57,794 bases of DNA from Ornithomonoglobus_A sp045532455 (GCA_045532455.1 JAZSFX010000045.1:1-57794); one strand, 5' to 3'. Numbered from the stretch's first letter, positions 27,695 to 37,096 are shown. Numbers and translations: made by a program. The notes: generated from the letters alone by a model not told the origin.

Positions 27695-29977
27695 TCAATC
27701 CTTATCAGATATAATATTTTTTTCTGTAAGGTCGCTTACATTTGATTTGATTGTATCTATTCTGAAAATAACCATATATACAGCAAACAGCGTAGCTCTA
27801 AAAGCAAATCTAAGTTCTCCCCCTGTTAAATATTTTCTGCCATGTACGCATTCATTTCGTATATTATATGAGTTACTATTATACATGATATTATATATGT
27901 ATAAAAAATCAGGAACATTTTCAAAACTATGTTGGTTTTCATAAATCACCTCAAGCACTTCTCTTAATAGTGAACTTGGGTCATTAGCCTGCATAAATTC
28001 GGTTTTGTTTTTCTTAAATGGAAAAAAACCAAGCATTGTTACCAATTCCCTAATTTTTATTTCTAGAATGGGAAATAACTGAGTAAGCAATCCCAAAGTC
28101 AATTCTTCTGAATATGGTAACAATTCTATTTCAACATGTTCTTTTATAATTTCATAAAGTTCTTTTTCTTGATAAAACAAAGATAAATATAGGTGAGTGC
28201 TAAATTTGTAATGTTCATGAATGCCCCTTACGTATTTTTCAGGTTCTAAATTATTTAAAAATTTATATCCCTTCTTTGTCTGCAAATCATTAATATATTC
28301 TAATAGTTTTTGGTCTATGTCGTGTCTATTTAAATTTATTGAATCTACTTCTTTAGGAAATATCGGATTCAGTTCTATATTCCGTATTGAATTCAATAAG
28401 ATGTTATTTGAAATGTCTTCCATAACTTTCAATATTTTATCCTCTGTACACGGAATACAATAATTTGCGAAAATAACAGGATTTAGTAACACTAAATCGT
28501 TATAACGTTCAACTTCTTCTGATGCAAACTTTTGCTTATGGGAAAACGCTTTTAGATTACCCGATTGCTTTTTAAAATATTTATCTTCCCATAGTTTTTG
28601 TATCCTTATCATTTCAGAATGTATTAATCTAACATCAACATTATGTCTATGAGCATTTACACTAATTAGAAATATCATATATTGATAGAATAAGCTAGAC
28701 ACTAAAAGGTTACGTTTACTATCAATATATGTGTTGAACTTCTTACTAACTTTTATAAGATATTCTGTGTCAATCATTTTTGCAGAATCTTCATCTCTTA
28801 AATACTCCAATAATTTATGTTCTGAATCAACGTTATCAATCTGTTTGTATTTATTATCATAATATTTTAGCATCAAATCTTTTTGACTTTTATTAATTGG
28901 TATTGCGTCTTGTTTAAGACGCATAATCAAACGTGGGTCATCCCATTTTTGGAATTGATTTATTAAATTAATAAAATCATTATCTTTATCGCAGTTAGTT
29001 ACCTGTTTATCTTTAAACAGATATGAAATGATTTTATAAGATGAACTTGAGAATATTTTATAAGGAGTATATTCATTATGTAATGCTTTTAATAAAAGTT
29101 TACAGTGCGATATTTTTGTTGCCATACTTGGTTCAATATTGTGCTTAACATACATAACAGTATCCAATATAAAATCTGCATATTGATGCTTAAAAAAATT
29201 TTTTATATTTTGTAAAACATCTAAACTCCATAGTCCGGTATCAGGAATAGTAGCACTGCTTCCCTCAAATAAATATTGTAAACATCTATCTTTAATAGAA
29301 ATATATAACATATCAAGGAGATATGCTTCTTGCCATGTCATATAATCAGAAGTATCTATTGTTTGAAAAGAAAAGGCATTATAATTTAAAAGATTATCTT
29401 TGTATTTGTCAAAAAAATCTTCACTATATGAGTAGTCTATCCCCTTAATGTTATCACTTAAACATTTGATTGGTTTTTCGATTCCTTCTAACTGAATATT
29501 ACTAGCATAAGCTATTATTTGTAATTCTTGCTCAACAATAGATTCTATATTAATCAATGTGTGATAGTTTTTCAGTCTAAGTATATCAATATCAAATACA
29601 TTATCATGACCATTATCTATATTTTTCAACTTAGTAATCCATATGCATAAAAGCATAGTTTTACCATGTAAAGTATAAATGTTGTTTATACATCTTTGTA
29701 TCGTAATTGTACCAATGTAGTATCGTGCTATTAACCACATTTCATGAAATTCTTTTTTTAAGAAAATCCAATCTTTATCACAAATTTCTAATATTTTTAT
29801 AAAATAAGAAAGTACATTTCTTGAAGATGAATTGTTTTTACGAAAATCATCCCATGAATTAATCTTTTTAATTTCAAAGGTTTCTTCTATTTGTGTAATT
29901 AGCCACTGCCATTCTTGAGAACATGCTAACAACCCATCTACATATTTGACTTCTATTTCATGTTCTAAATAATTCAA
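27695..29977 (-). CDS. Large protein with C-terminal DUF4209/HEPN-type RNxxxHG motif
   Basis: A 760-residue protein with no signal peptide, start TTG with GAGGAG about ten bases before. The body is mostly helical and unrecognised. Near the end, RNECVHG (707-713) matches the RNxxxHG signature of DUF4209 and the Rx4H motif of HEPN RNases, followed by a hydrophobic helix region (FRATLFAVYMVIF). It lies 47 bases downstream of a membrane protein gene in the cargo slot between the integrase and the att site, a frequent place for defence genes. A defence or RNase role is inference only. A hairpin AAGGATTGA/TCAATCCTT overlaps the stop codon. Confidence 0.7.
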   Translation of the reverse strand: MNYLEHEIEVKYVDGLLACSQEWQWLITQIEETFEIKKINSWDDFRKNNSSSRNVLSYFIKILEICDKDWIFLKKEFHEMWLIARYYIGTITIQRCINNIYTLHGKTMLLCIWITKLKNIDNGHDNVFDIDILRLKNYHTLINIESIVEQELQIIAYASNIQLEGIEKPIKCLSDNIKGIDYSYSEDFFDKYKDNLLNYNAFSFQTIDTSDYMTWQEAYLLDMLYISIKDRCLQYLFEGSSATIPDTGLWSLDVLQNIKNFFKHQYADFILDTVMYVKHNIEPSMATKISHCKLLLKALHNEYTPYKIFSSSSYKIISYLFKDKQVTNCDKDNDFINLINQFQKWDDPRLIMRLKQDAIPINKSQKDLMLKYYDNKYKQIDNVDSEHKLLEYLRDEDSAKMIDTEYLIKVSKKFNTYIDSKRNLLVSSLFYQYMIFLISVNAHRHNVDVRLIHSEMIRIQKLWEDKYFKKQSGNLKAFSHKQKFASEEVERYNDLVLLNPVIFANYCIPCTEDKILKVMEDISNNILLNSIRNIELNPIFPKEVDSINLNRHDIDQKLLEYINDLQTKKGYKFLNNLEPEKYVRGIHEHYKFSTHLYLSLFYQEKELYEIIKEHVEIELLPYSEELTLGLLTQLFPILEIKIRELVTMLGFFPFKKNKTEFMQANDPSSLLREVLEVIYENQHSFENVPDFLYIYNIMYNSNSYNIRNECVHGRKYLTGGELRFAFRATLFAVYMVIFRIDTIKSNVSDLTEKNIISDKD

Positions 29978-30024
29978 AATCTAACACTCTCCTCAATTTA
30001 AAATAATACTGTTTGTTTTGAATA

Positions 30025-30852
30025 TCAATCTAACAATTTCATAAATGTAATAACTTGTCTCCTGTTTATTGATGTCATAAAAGCATTAATCTTTACTTCA
30101 AAATCAGCATAACTTTGTATGAAATAAATAAAATTTTCTATTATTTCATTTAAAACTAATTTTTCATCTATTATTTCATCAGGGGTTTTGGCATTTACTG
30201 AATCCTTATACACTATAAAAGTTGTCTCTAACTCCTCAAAAATATTTTTTATTTCTTCTGCATCATCAAAACTGTTGCGAAAATATCTATATGACGAAAC
30301 CTTATCATTCAATTCATTAACAGACGAACGAAAACTTCTTATATATCCACTAAATTCAGTTGTATTTGCTTGTATGTATTGTAAGAGCTGATTTGACAAG
30401 GATGGACTGATTTCTTCGCTATTTATATTTTTAATAATATTATAAAAACGTTCAACGTCATCCGTGTCATGCATACGTTTATATTTTGAACATCGAATAA
30501 TCTCAAATTCATCAAATCTTTCTAACAAGCCCATCATAAAATACATCGTAATTAATAGACTTCTACGCATAATAATATATTTTTCCATATTCTTCTTTTT
30601 ATTTAAAAACTCTGCACAGTAGTAAAAAATAATTGCCGCTGCAACGGATGCAGCTAATTGAGTAACAATAGACAGCATATTTGCAATAATATGATATACT
30701 GTATCAGCACCATTAAAAAGCTCTGGTAATGTACCAAACATTAAATATATTTTTTCAAACATCATTATGCAGACACAAACAATAAATGGTACTGCAAATT
30801 GAATATTGTACTTCTGTGTAGTAGAAACACACTCTACTTTAGGGTTAAACAT
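30025..30852 (-). CDS. Two-helix membrane protein of unknown function, partner of the DUF4209 protein
   Basis: A 275-residue protein with membrane helices at about 17-39 and 56-80 and a 190-residue cytoplasmic helical domain. No family recognised. AAGGAGG precedes the ATG. It lies 27 bases after the integrase stop and 47 bases before the DUF4209-type gene, so the two form a cargo pair. A sensor-anchor or membrane effector role is possible but untested. Confidence 0.65.
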   Translation of the reverse strand: MFNPKVECVSTTQKYNIQFAVPFIVCVCIMMFEKIYLMFGTLPELFNGADTVYHIIANMLSIVTQLAASVAAAIIFYYCAEFLNKKKNMEKYIIMRRSLLITMYFMMGLLERFDEFEIIRCSKYKRMHDTDDVERFYNIIKNINSEEISPSLSNQLLQYIQANTTEFSGYIRSFRSSVNELNDKVSSYRYFRNSFDDAEEIKNIFEELETTFIVYKDSVNAKTPDEIIDEKLVLNEIIENFIYFIQSYADFEVKINAFMTSINRRQVITFMKLLD

Positions 30853-30879
30853 AAAAATACCTCCTTAATAATATAAATT

Positions 30880-32082
30880 TTATGAGTTCATATAATTTGC
30901 TATCTTATTCATAGCTTCATTTTGCAATTCAGGTAAAACGTGTTGGTATGTGTCCATAGTAATTTGTACGCTTGCATGACCTAATATTTTACTTACAACT
31001 TTAACAGGTATTCCTGCTTCTAATGCTCTTGTGGCAAACGTATGACGAAGTGCGTGGAAAGTATAGGACTTTAAACCTGCAACAGAAAGCAGTTTGACAT
31101 ATTTATCTCTAAATGTTGTTGGGTCTATATAATGTCCGTCCTCACGAGCAAATACTAAATCCAAATTGTTATAAGCTTTACCCCATTTTTTGATATGCTG
31201 TGCCTGTTCTTCTTTGTAGTTAAGCAAACGATTTAACAAATCATCACTTATGCTTATAATTCTATTTGATGTTTTTGTCTTGGTATCATCTTGAATACCT
31301 AATCTTGTTTTTGCTTTTGCATTCGGTGAATAATCATGTAAACGATTTACTTGCTTTGATATACTTATCGTCTTTCTGTCAAAGTCAATATCATTCCACA
31401 TAATACCTAATAATTCGCCTAATCTTACACCTGTATATAAGGCTGTAATAATTCCCATACCATACGGTGAATTGTCGCATATAGCCATTAAATCTTTTTG
31501 TTCCTGTTTAGATAATATTTCAATCTCTTTCTTTTGACTGTTTACGCTTTTTAAAGTCGGCACTTGGGCAATAGTGGCAGGATTTTTCACAATATATTCA
31601 TTCTCAAATGCTGTCTGTAATGCCTTATGCAAGCATACAGCAATATTATTTATAGTCTTAATACTTAACCCACCTTTTCCGTCTGCTCTACCACTTTCAA
31701 GTAAGGTATTGTACATATCTTCAATATTTGATTTTTTCAGCTTTGTTAATTTAATATGTCCGATATTAGGTATGAGTTGATTTTTTACTATTCCCTCATA
31801 TGATACCCTTGTAGATGTTTTAACATTTTGTGCTACATAACTGTTTAACCATTTATTCAGCCATTGAGCAACAGTATCTTGACTAACCACTTCCGCAGTT
31901 AAGGATTTTTTGCCTGCTATGTAATCAGATAGTTTTTTAGATACTTCGCTACGAGTTTTAGAGCTAAATACTTTATATTTAGGTTTGCCTTTTTCACTAT
32001 AACCTATCATAATACGAGCTTCCCAATATCCCTCTTTGGTCTGACGAATACTGCCCTCGCCATTTCCGCGTTTTTTTGCCAT
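30880..32082 (-). CDS. int: Tyrosine site-specific integrase, element 1
   Basis: A 400-residue phage/Tn916-type integrase. AP2-like arm-binding N terminus (GNGEGSIRQTKEGYWEARI), core-binding domain (about 67-170), and a catalytic domain with Arg220 (GVRLGE), His343-x-x-Arg346 (HALRHT), His369 (LGHAS) and nucleophile Tyr379 (DTYQHV). All are intact. Likely acts at tRNA-fMet. Unusually it sits 3.4 kb from the nearer att site, with cargo between. Confidence 0.93.
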   Translation of the reverse strand: MAKKRGNGEGSIRQTKEGYWEARIMIGYSEKGKPKYKVFSSKTRSEVSKKLSDYIAGKKSLTAEVVSQDTVAQWLNKWLNSYVAQNVKTSTRVSYEGIVKNQLIPNIGHIKLTKLKKSNIEDMYNTLLESGRADGKGGLSIKTINNIAVCLHKALQTAFENEYIVKNPATIAQVPTLKSVNSQKKEIEILSKQEQKDLMAICDNSPYGMGIITALYTGVRLGELLGIMWNDIDFDRKTISISKQVNRLHDYSPNAKAKTRLGIQDDTKTKTSNRIISISDDLLNRLLNYKEEQAQHIKKWGKAYNNLDLVFAREDGHYIDPTTFRDKYVKLLSVAGLKSYTFHALRHTFATRALEAGIPVKVVSKILGHASVQITMDTYQHVLPELQNEAMNKIANYMNS

Positions 32083-32103
32083 AATTGTTATACTCCTTGT
32101 AAA

Positions 32104-32742
32104 TCAAAGTTGTGCGTTTCTTTCACTTGCCACAAATTTATAAAACGTATTCGGCTTTAGATTTAAAAGCTCCATAGCTTTTACTGCTGTAATTTCTTCC
32201 TTTTCCCACATTGCATATATCTCATTCCAATTATCAGGCTTGACCGCACACGGTCGCCCTGTTGGTCTGCCTGTTTTGAGTGATACCCTTTTACCGTCAA
32301 CAATCGGCATAACATCTATACCTTGTCTTTGGCGTTTGCGTGTATAATCTCTTTCTTTCTCGGCTGTATAGCTAAGTATCTGTAAAACTAAATCAGCTAT
32401 AAATCGTTTCTCTAAATTATCTGTTGCTGTGCTTGTGTCAAGTAATGGCATTTCTATAATTTTAATATCTGCTTTAATGTGCTTCGTGATATAGCTCCAT
32501 TGCTCATGAATTTCAACATAATTTCTTCCTAATCGGTCTAATGAAGAAACAACAACCAAGTCTCCTTCTCTTAATCTTCCAAGCATAGCTTGATAGTTTT
32601 CACGTTCAAAATCTTTACCGCTTTTCTTATCAATATAAATATTTCTTTCTTCCACACCTGCGTTTCTTAATTCTTCAAGCTGTCTTTCTTCGTTTTGGTC
32701 TGTGCTTGATACTCTTACATATCCAAATACTAAATTTTTCAT
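32104..32742 (-). CDS. Serine recombinase (resolvase/invertase family)
   Basis: A 212-residue small serine recombinase. GYVRVSSTDQ (nucleophile Ser12 or Ser13) and DRLGRNY near residue 70 are catalytic-core signatures; the C terminus ends in a helix-turn-helix (EEITAVKAMELLNLKPNTFYK). It lies 21 bases upstream of the integrase and shares its promoter. It could resolve element multimers or invert DNA; no site is obvious. Confidence 0.9.
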   Translation of the reverse strand: MKNLVFGYVRVSSTDQNEERQLEELRNAGVEERNIYIDKKSGKDFERENYQAMLGRLREGDLVVVSSLDRLGRNYVEIHEQWSYITKHIKADIKIIEMPLLDTSTATDNLEKRFIADLVLQILSYTAEKERDYTRKRQRQGIDVMPIVDGKRVSLKTGRPTGRPCAVKPDNWNEIYAMWEKEEITAVKAMELLNLKPNTFYKFVASERNAQL

Positions 32743-32777
32743 AATATATTCACTTCCTTATTTTTCCTTACGCATAT

Positions 32778-32806
32778 ATTATAAGATAACTCTTTGTAAA
32801 AGTCAA
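32778..32806 (-). promoter_or_regulatory. Promoter of the resolvase-integrase-cargo operon
   Basis: Minus strand TTGACT (32801-32806), 17-base spacer, TATAAT (32778-32783). Confidence 0.75.
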
Positions 32807-32915
32807 CCTGTTTTATAAATATTGCTAAACTTCTTTTTGTACTTTTATAAATACTAAAATCAAAGCAAATCATATCACTTTTAACCATTGTTTAAAGTAC
32901 ACTTAAACAAACATA

Positions 32916-32947
32916 AAAACAGCCACCTAAAAAGGCGGCTGCTCTGT
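32916..32947 (-). terminator. Terminator after the 72-residue protein gene
   Basis: Minus-strand hairpin AGCC-g-CCT / AGG-t-GGCT followed by GTTTTT. Confidence 0.65.
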
Positions 32948-32959
32948 TGGGGGTGCTAC

Positions 32960-33178
32960 TTACGCATTCATAAATGCAATGCTGTCTATTAACTCGTCCA
33001 TCATATTTCTGCAATTAATCAGATTTAATGCACAGGTACTTGCTCCATATTGCATATGCTGTTCTTTCATATCAGATAATATTGTCATAATCTTTTCTAT
33101 CATACCGTTTAACTGTTCATCATATGACATTATGATATTATCATCACACCTGTTTTCTTTAACTAATACCTTCACCAT
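32960..33178 (-). CDS. Small protein of unknown function, element 1
   Basis: A 72-residue, mostly helical protein, Met- and Cys-rich. AAGGAGG precedes the ATG by six bases and a terminator follows, so it looks like a real gene. No family recognised. Confidence 0.55.
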   Translation of the reverse strand: MVKVLVKENRCDDNIIMSYDEQLNGMIEKIMTILSDMKEQHMQYGASTCALNLINCRNMMDELIDSIAFMNA

Positions 33179-33206
33179 AACTGCACCTCCTTATATCTAA
33201 ATTAAA

Positions 33207-33236
33207 AAGTGCCTTTATTTATAAGACACTTTCTAA
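33207..33236 (-). terminator. Terminator of the parvulin lipoprotein gene
   Basis: Minus-strand hairpin AAAGTG-t-CTT / AAG-g-CACTTT followed by TTAA. Confidence 0.6.
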
Positions 33237-33247
33237 TTATATTGTAT

Positions 33248-34240
33248 TTAATTCATAATGTCTGATATATAATTCCCTGGCATTATAGTAAAGAAAATTG
33301 TTCCGCCACCATTAGAAAAGGCATATTCATATCCATTTCCTGTTTGCACATTTGTTGTTGATGCAACATAGTTATCATAGTTATTATCTTTTGTTATAGC
33401 AATGTATGCCGCCCGACAAACTGTATCAATTTGAAATGATAGCGCTGCGTTGCTAATGTTGTCAGAACATGCTACTGTTACTGCTACACAATTTTCATTT
33501 TTATCAGTGTATATTTTTAATTCTTTAGGTATCCTTCCTGATGTTTGGTTATATTTGTACATTTTGGTTGCGTTAGGAATTCTCGTATCATCAGGGGTTT
33601 GTACACTGCATCTATCAGCTTTTAATAATTCTGAATAAGCATTTTCTATCATATCATTATCGTTTAATTTCTTAAATTCCATATTATATTGCTCAATAAA
33701 TTCATCTTTTGTAATCGCAAAATGGGTTACCTTGTTACTGCTGTCAGCTACATTATTCTTATATCCCTCTTCAAATATTTCAGGAGTTTCATCAAGAGCC
33801 AATCGCTGTATAACATGATAACCATAATCAGATTTACAAGTTGTAAACTCTCCAATATCAATACTTTTAACCGCATTTTCAAATTCTATTACCATTTGAC
33901 CGTCAGTAAAAAAATATCCGTCAGGATTTTTAGCACAACCCGGGTCTTCTGAATATTCTTGAATTAACAAATCAAAATCTTTACCATTTTGTACTTGTTT
34001 ATATAAATCAGTACATAATTCTTCAGCTTCAAGATTTGTTCTGTTTTCATTCCTGATAAGTATATGTTTTGCCCTATAATAATTATCAAGATAATATTGC
34101 TCTTGTTCGCTATAGGTTGTACTTGTTGCAATAGGCTCACTTGTTGTCTCCGAATATGTATCTGATGTATTATCGCCACAACCTACCAATGTACATATAC
34201 TAAAAATAATGCTCACTGCTAATAAAACTATTCTTTTCAT
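33248..34240 (-). CDS. Parvulin-type (PpiC/PrsA-like) peptidyl-prolyl isomerase lipoprotein
   Basis: A 330-residue secreted lipoprotein with lipobox CTLVGC (Cys21). The parvulin domain (about 57-148) begins AKHILIRN and contains FDLLIQEYSEDPG, DGYFFTDGQMV and YGYHVIQRL, all family landmarks. A C-terminal domain of about 180 residues is unrecognised. It would help fold exported proteins. An unusual cargo for a small mobile element. GATGAGGTG precedes the ATG. Confidence 0.8.
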   Translation of the reverse strand: MKRIVLLAVSIIFSICTLVGCGDNTSDTYSETTSEPIATSTTYSEQEQYYLDNYYRAKHILIRNENRTNLEAEELCTDLYKQVQNGKDFDLLIQEYSEDPGCAKNPDGYFFTDGQMVIEFENAVKSIDIGEFTTCKSDYGYHVIQRLALDETPEIFEEGYKNNVADSSNKVTHFAITKDEFIEQYNMEFKKLNDNDMIENAYSELLKADRCSVQTPDDTRIPNATKMYKYNQTSGRIPKELKIYTDKNENCVAVTVACSDNISNAALSFQIDTVCRAAYIAITKDNNYDNYVASTTNVQTGNGYEYAFSNGGGTIFFTIMPGNYISDIMN

Positions 34241-34278
34241 TTGCTTTCACCTCATCATATATTCTCTGTTTTAATAAA

Positions 34279-34506
34279 TCACTTAACCGCTCTTTTTATA
34301 CATTCTTCGCAAAACATTCCATTAATATTTGGATTATCGCACCCTGTGTTTACACATCCATGTCCTGAACAATAATTGGTTTTACCCCATGCTTCTGATG
34401 GACAACCTGGTACATTACAATACTTAGTGCTATTACCACATGATGACAAGACCAATAACATACCAATAATTACAAACAAAATTAACTTTTTCATTTCTAA
34501 AATCAT
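34279..34506 (-). CDS. Small Cys-rich lipoprotein
   Basis: A 70-75-residue exported protein. Signal peptide with lipobox LVLSSC; the mature part holds nine or more cysteines in a C-x4-C...C-x3-C-x4-C...C-x2-C pattern that could bind zinc or form disulfides. Starts at ATG 34506 or ATG 34494; the second leaves a classic KK-plus-hydrophobic signal peptide. It lies 38 bases upstream of the parvulin gene and may be co-expressed. Confidence 0.65.
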   Translation of the reverse strand: MILEMKKLILFVIIGMLLVLSSCGNSTKYCNVPGCPSEAWGKTNYCSGHGCVNTGCDNPNINGMFCEECIKRAVK

Positions 34507-34512
34507 ACTCCT

Positions 34513-34764
34513 TTACACTCTACTAATATTACTAACTTCAATAAACAATTCAGGGCTAACATTTAATGCAAAGCATATCGCCCTTAAATCTTCTGCATAC
34601 ATAGTACGTCTGCCAGTCATAATATCACTAAAGGTATTTGCCGATATATTACACTTCTTTGCTAATACACTTTGCTTTATTCCTTGCTCGGTTATGTACT
34701 CTCTTACTTTTTCATATACCTGCAACTCTGTTTCACCTCTCAATCTGTAACAGTATATCTGCAC
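34513..34764 (-). CDS. XRE-family transcriptional regulator, element 1 (minus)
   Basis: An 83-residue Cro/CI-type helix-turn-helix protein: GIKQSVLAKKCNISANTFSDIMTGRR is the DNA-binding unit. First gene of the lipoprotein operon. Its promoter contains two copies of CAGTATATCTG, one between -35 and -10. The first dozen residues may not be translated, since the frame starts inside the promoter region. Confidence 0.8.
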   Translation of the reverse strand: MQIYCYRLRGETELQVYEKVREYITEQGIKQSVLAKKCNISANTFSDIMTGRRTMYAEDLRAICFALNVSPELFIEVSNISRV

Positions 34765-34801
34765 CTAAATTCATTATACAACAGTATATCTGTAATGTCA
34801 A
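34751..34801 (-). promoter_or_regulatory. Promoter with paired XRE operators
   Basis: Minus strand TTGACA (34796-34801), 17-base spacer, TATAAT (34773-34778). Operator-like CAGTATATCTG occurs at 34751-34761 and 34782-34792, 31 bases apart (three helical turns); the second lies inside the promoter spacer. Confidence 0.75.
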
Positions 34802-34832
34802 GACAAATTTCTACAAATTCTGTAATTATCTA

Positions 34833-34860
34833 TTGACTTTTCCACGAAATCTGCTATACT
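34833..34860 (+). promoter_or_regulatory. Promoter of the plus-strand XRE gene
   Basis: TTGACT (34833-34838), 16-base spacer, TATACT (34855-34860). Confidence 0.65.
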
Positions 34861-34880
34861 ATTAGGGTGAGGTGAAGTCA

Positions 34881-35192
34881 ATGAGCTATCAAATAGGCTT
34901 GCGTATCCGCAAATTTCGTGAAGCTAACAATATGACACAAAAACAGCTTGCCGATAAAATCGGCGTTACAGGTAGTCGTGTATCTAACTGGGAACAAGGC
35001 GTACACCGCCCTGATGTAGATATACTTGCCAATATTTGTACCGCCTTAAATGTATCTCCAAGTGAATTGCTTGACATTCACCTTTCTACTCAAGAGCTTT
35101 CAGCTCACGAACAAAAGCTATTAAATGCATATCGCAAGCACACCGATTTACAGCGTGCTGTAAATATATTACTCGGTATCGAATGTCGCTAA
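34881..35192 (+). CDS. XRE-family transcriptional regulator, element 1 (plus)
   Basis: A 103-residue repressor-like protein with helix-turn-helix MTQKQLADKIGVTGSRVSNW and a short helical tail. I chose ATG 34881, six bases after GTGAGGTG; an in-frame GTG at 34872 lies inside that ribosome site. Divergent from the other XRE gene, so the pair could act as a CI/Cro-like switch for the element. Confidence 0.82.
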   Translation: MSYQIGLRIRKFREANNMTQKQLADKIGVTGSRVSNWEQGVHRPDVDILANICTALNVSPSELLDIHLSTQELSAHEQKLLNAYRKHTDLQRAVNILLGIECR

Positions 35193-35305
35193 TTGTTTAA
35201 CAGGTTTAATCGTTAGTTTAACAAGGTTTATTATTCATCACCTAAAATCATACTACTAATACTTAAAATTGCATACAACCTAAAATAACGGTTAATTTCA
35301 TATTA

Positions 35306-35352
35306 GCAAAAAGCAAGCCGACCTAATTAAAAATCTGCTTGCTTTTTTTAAT
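35306..35352 (+). terminator. Terminator-like hairpin after the plus-strand XRE gene
   Basis: AAAAGCAAGC / GCTTGCTTTT with an 18-base loop and a T-run. Confidence 0.6.
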
Positions 35353-35800
35353 TTTGGTCTCGTGTTATACAAGTTAAAAATGCGTTTTAGGAGTTATTGC
35401 AATAACAATAAATATCCAATGTCTTTAAATTCTATATAAATTTGCATTATTGATGAGATTTAAATATTATTGTACTAACTTACTATACTATAAATACCTA
35501 TCGTAAAGCATATACTATCAATACCCATAGAATAATCACCTATATTTCTCACATATTAAAAACTGTCGAGATACCATTTTAATCTTAAAGTAATATCGCA
35601 ACACCTCAATGTTATAAAACTTTTAGCAAACCACAAATAAACGTCTATAACAAGGTGTATATATTACAAACTTATTTATATAGTTATAAATTATCATACT
35701 AAAGAATGTGTACAACAAAATATATTAGAGCATCATTTTGTAAGTTATTGCTATTTAATATAAATTGCACGCATTCTTTTTTTAGTTTGACCTTTAAAAA
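35353..35800. other. AT-rich non-coding stretch downstream of rep
   Basis: About 450 bases without a credible gene. Very AT-rich with only small palindromes (TTATTGCAATAA). It lies just beyond the rep stop codon and could hold a replication origin, but I find no convincing nick site or iterons. Confidence 0.4.
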
Positions 35801-36817
35801 TCAATCTTCTTTTTTGTAGGTTTCATAGTTTACTGCATTTAAAATATATTCCCCCTTTGCACTTTTCTTCTTTACCAGCGTATGATTCTCATTTATTTTT
35901 TTGCAATCCGCTACAGCTTTATATGCTTCGGTCTGACTCATAATGGTTTCGGTAGGTACTTTTAAATTTTGCGATTTACTATATAGTCGCATACCGTTCT
36001 TATAAAAAGCTCTTCGACTGTACGTACATTTCTTATTACCTAACATTGAAATACTAAAATTATCATTATCAGTATATGTACATGTTCCACTACCTAAATA
36101 TGAAGCTAATCCTTCGCCGTCAGTAATTCGACTGACCTTAACGCTATTTTGCTGCCACATTGAACTGATAAGCTCTTGTGTCATATTCAAAGGTTTTCCG
36201 TTATCTGATTTAATTAATATATGAAAATGCCAGCTTCCGCTTTCCTTTGGCTCTATAATCTTTAAGAAGCATAAAGTTAAATCATGACGTTTTTTATAAT
36301 AATATTTTAACTTATCCATAAATTTGCCAAAATCTTTTTGAGCCTTATCACTGTCAGGCATATAAGAATCGTATGCCAATGTTATGAAAAATCCATCAAC
36401 ATCAACAAAGTTAGTATATATTAGTAAACGTACTTCATTAATTGATTTATTAAGGTTTGAAATAGTTTCAATTCTTTTTTCTTTTCTCTTTCTCTTTTTT
36501 ATTTCTCCTGTTTCTAAATTTAAATATCTGTTGTTACTAAGTGTTCTTATTTTCTGCAATCCATTTCCTGTAGAATTATTACTGGAAACAATTATTTTGC
36601 GATATTTTCCTGCCTCAATAAGTTTTGCCCTACAGTACGAAGGCATTTCACATAAACCATTTCCGTGTGTAATGCTTGTTTCTTCTAATATGCTGTCAAA
36701 ATCAAGTGGGTCAAATTCGGGAACATTTATTTTTGTTCCCAAATTTTGCAATGTTTCAATTTCCTCCACATCTTCTGTGATGTTAAAATTTTTTATTTCT
36801 GAATATTTTATTTTCAT
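35801..36817 (-). CDS. rep: HUH-type rolling-circle replication initiator (Rep)
   Basis: A 338-residue protein. The metal-binding HUH motif WHFHILIK has HFH at 197-199, preceded by a strand-helix block typical of Rep; a candidate nucleophile Tyr240 lies in GLASYLG, matching the spacing of GAYLxxYL in related Firmicutes Reps. A Lys/Arg stretch occurs near 108-115. It would nick the element for replication or transfer. GGAGGAG precedes the ATG. The gene lies with two small genes, one excisionase-like. Confidence 0.75.
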   Translation of the reverse strand: MKIKYSEIKNFNITEDVEEIETLQNLGTKINVPEFDPLDFDSILEETSITHGNGLCEMPSYCRAKLIEAGKYRKIIVSSNNSTGNGLQKIRTLSNNRYLNLETGEIKKRKRKEKRIETISNLNKSINEVRLLIYTNFVDVDGFFITLAYDSYMPDSDKAQKDFGKFMDKLKYYYKKRHDLTLCFLKIIEPKESGSWHFHILIKSDNGKPLNMTQELISSMWQQNSVKVSRITDGEGLASYLGSGTCTYTDNDNFSISMLGNKKCTYSRRAFYKNGMRLYSKSQNLKVPTETIMSQTEAYKAVADCKKINENHTLVKKKSAKGEYILNAVNYETYKKED

Positions 36818-36850
36818 TTTCTCTCCTCCAAATTTTTATCTTTCTTTTTG

Positions 36851-37096
36851 CTATTTAATATTCCCATCGCACCAACGTCCAAAAAATTCTTTATAAAATG
36901 GAGTTGTATAATACTCTCCATTTAATTTTCTTTGGATTGGAGACATTGGATTATTTGTTGCTCTTTCTATAAAGTCATAACAATCGTTAAGCTTTTTGTT
37001 ATAGCGTTCGCAACATAATTCCAACCCGTCATTTTCATCACAGGGGAATAATTCTCCTCTTTTATTTCTGTAAAATAGCCTTTTTCTGTTTGACAT
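36851..37096 (-). CDS. Small protein of unknown function next to rep
   Basis: An 81-residue basic protein with three Cys and a conserved-looking LNGEYYTTPFYKEFF tail. AGAAAGGA precedes the ATG. It begins directly after the excisionase-like gene and ends 33 bases before rep, so all three are one operon. No family recognised. Confidence 0.6.
   Translation of the reverse strand: MSNRKRLFYRNKRGELFPCDENDGLELCCERYNKKLNDCYDFIERATNNPMSPIQRKLNGEYYTTPFYKEFFGRWCDGNIK

Noticed and set aside
30880..32742. A separate transposon formed by resolvase plus integrase nested in element 1
   Set aside because: No inverted repeats or target duplication seen; the pair shares one promoter and fits the element backbone.
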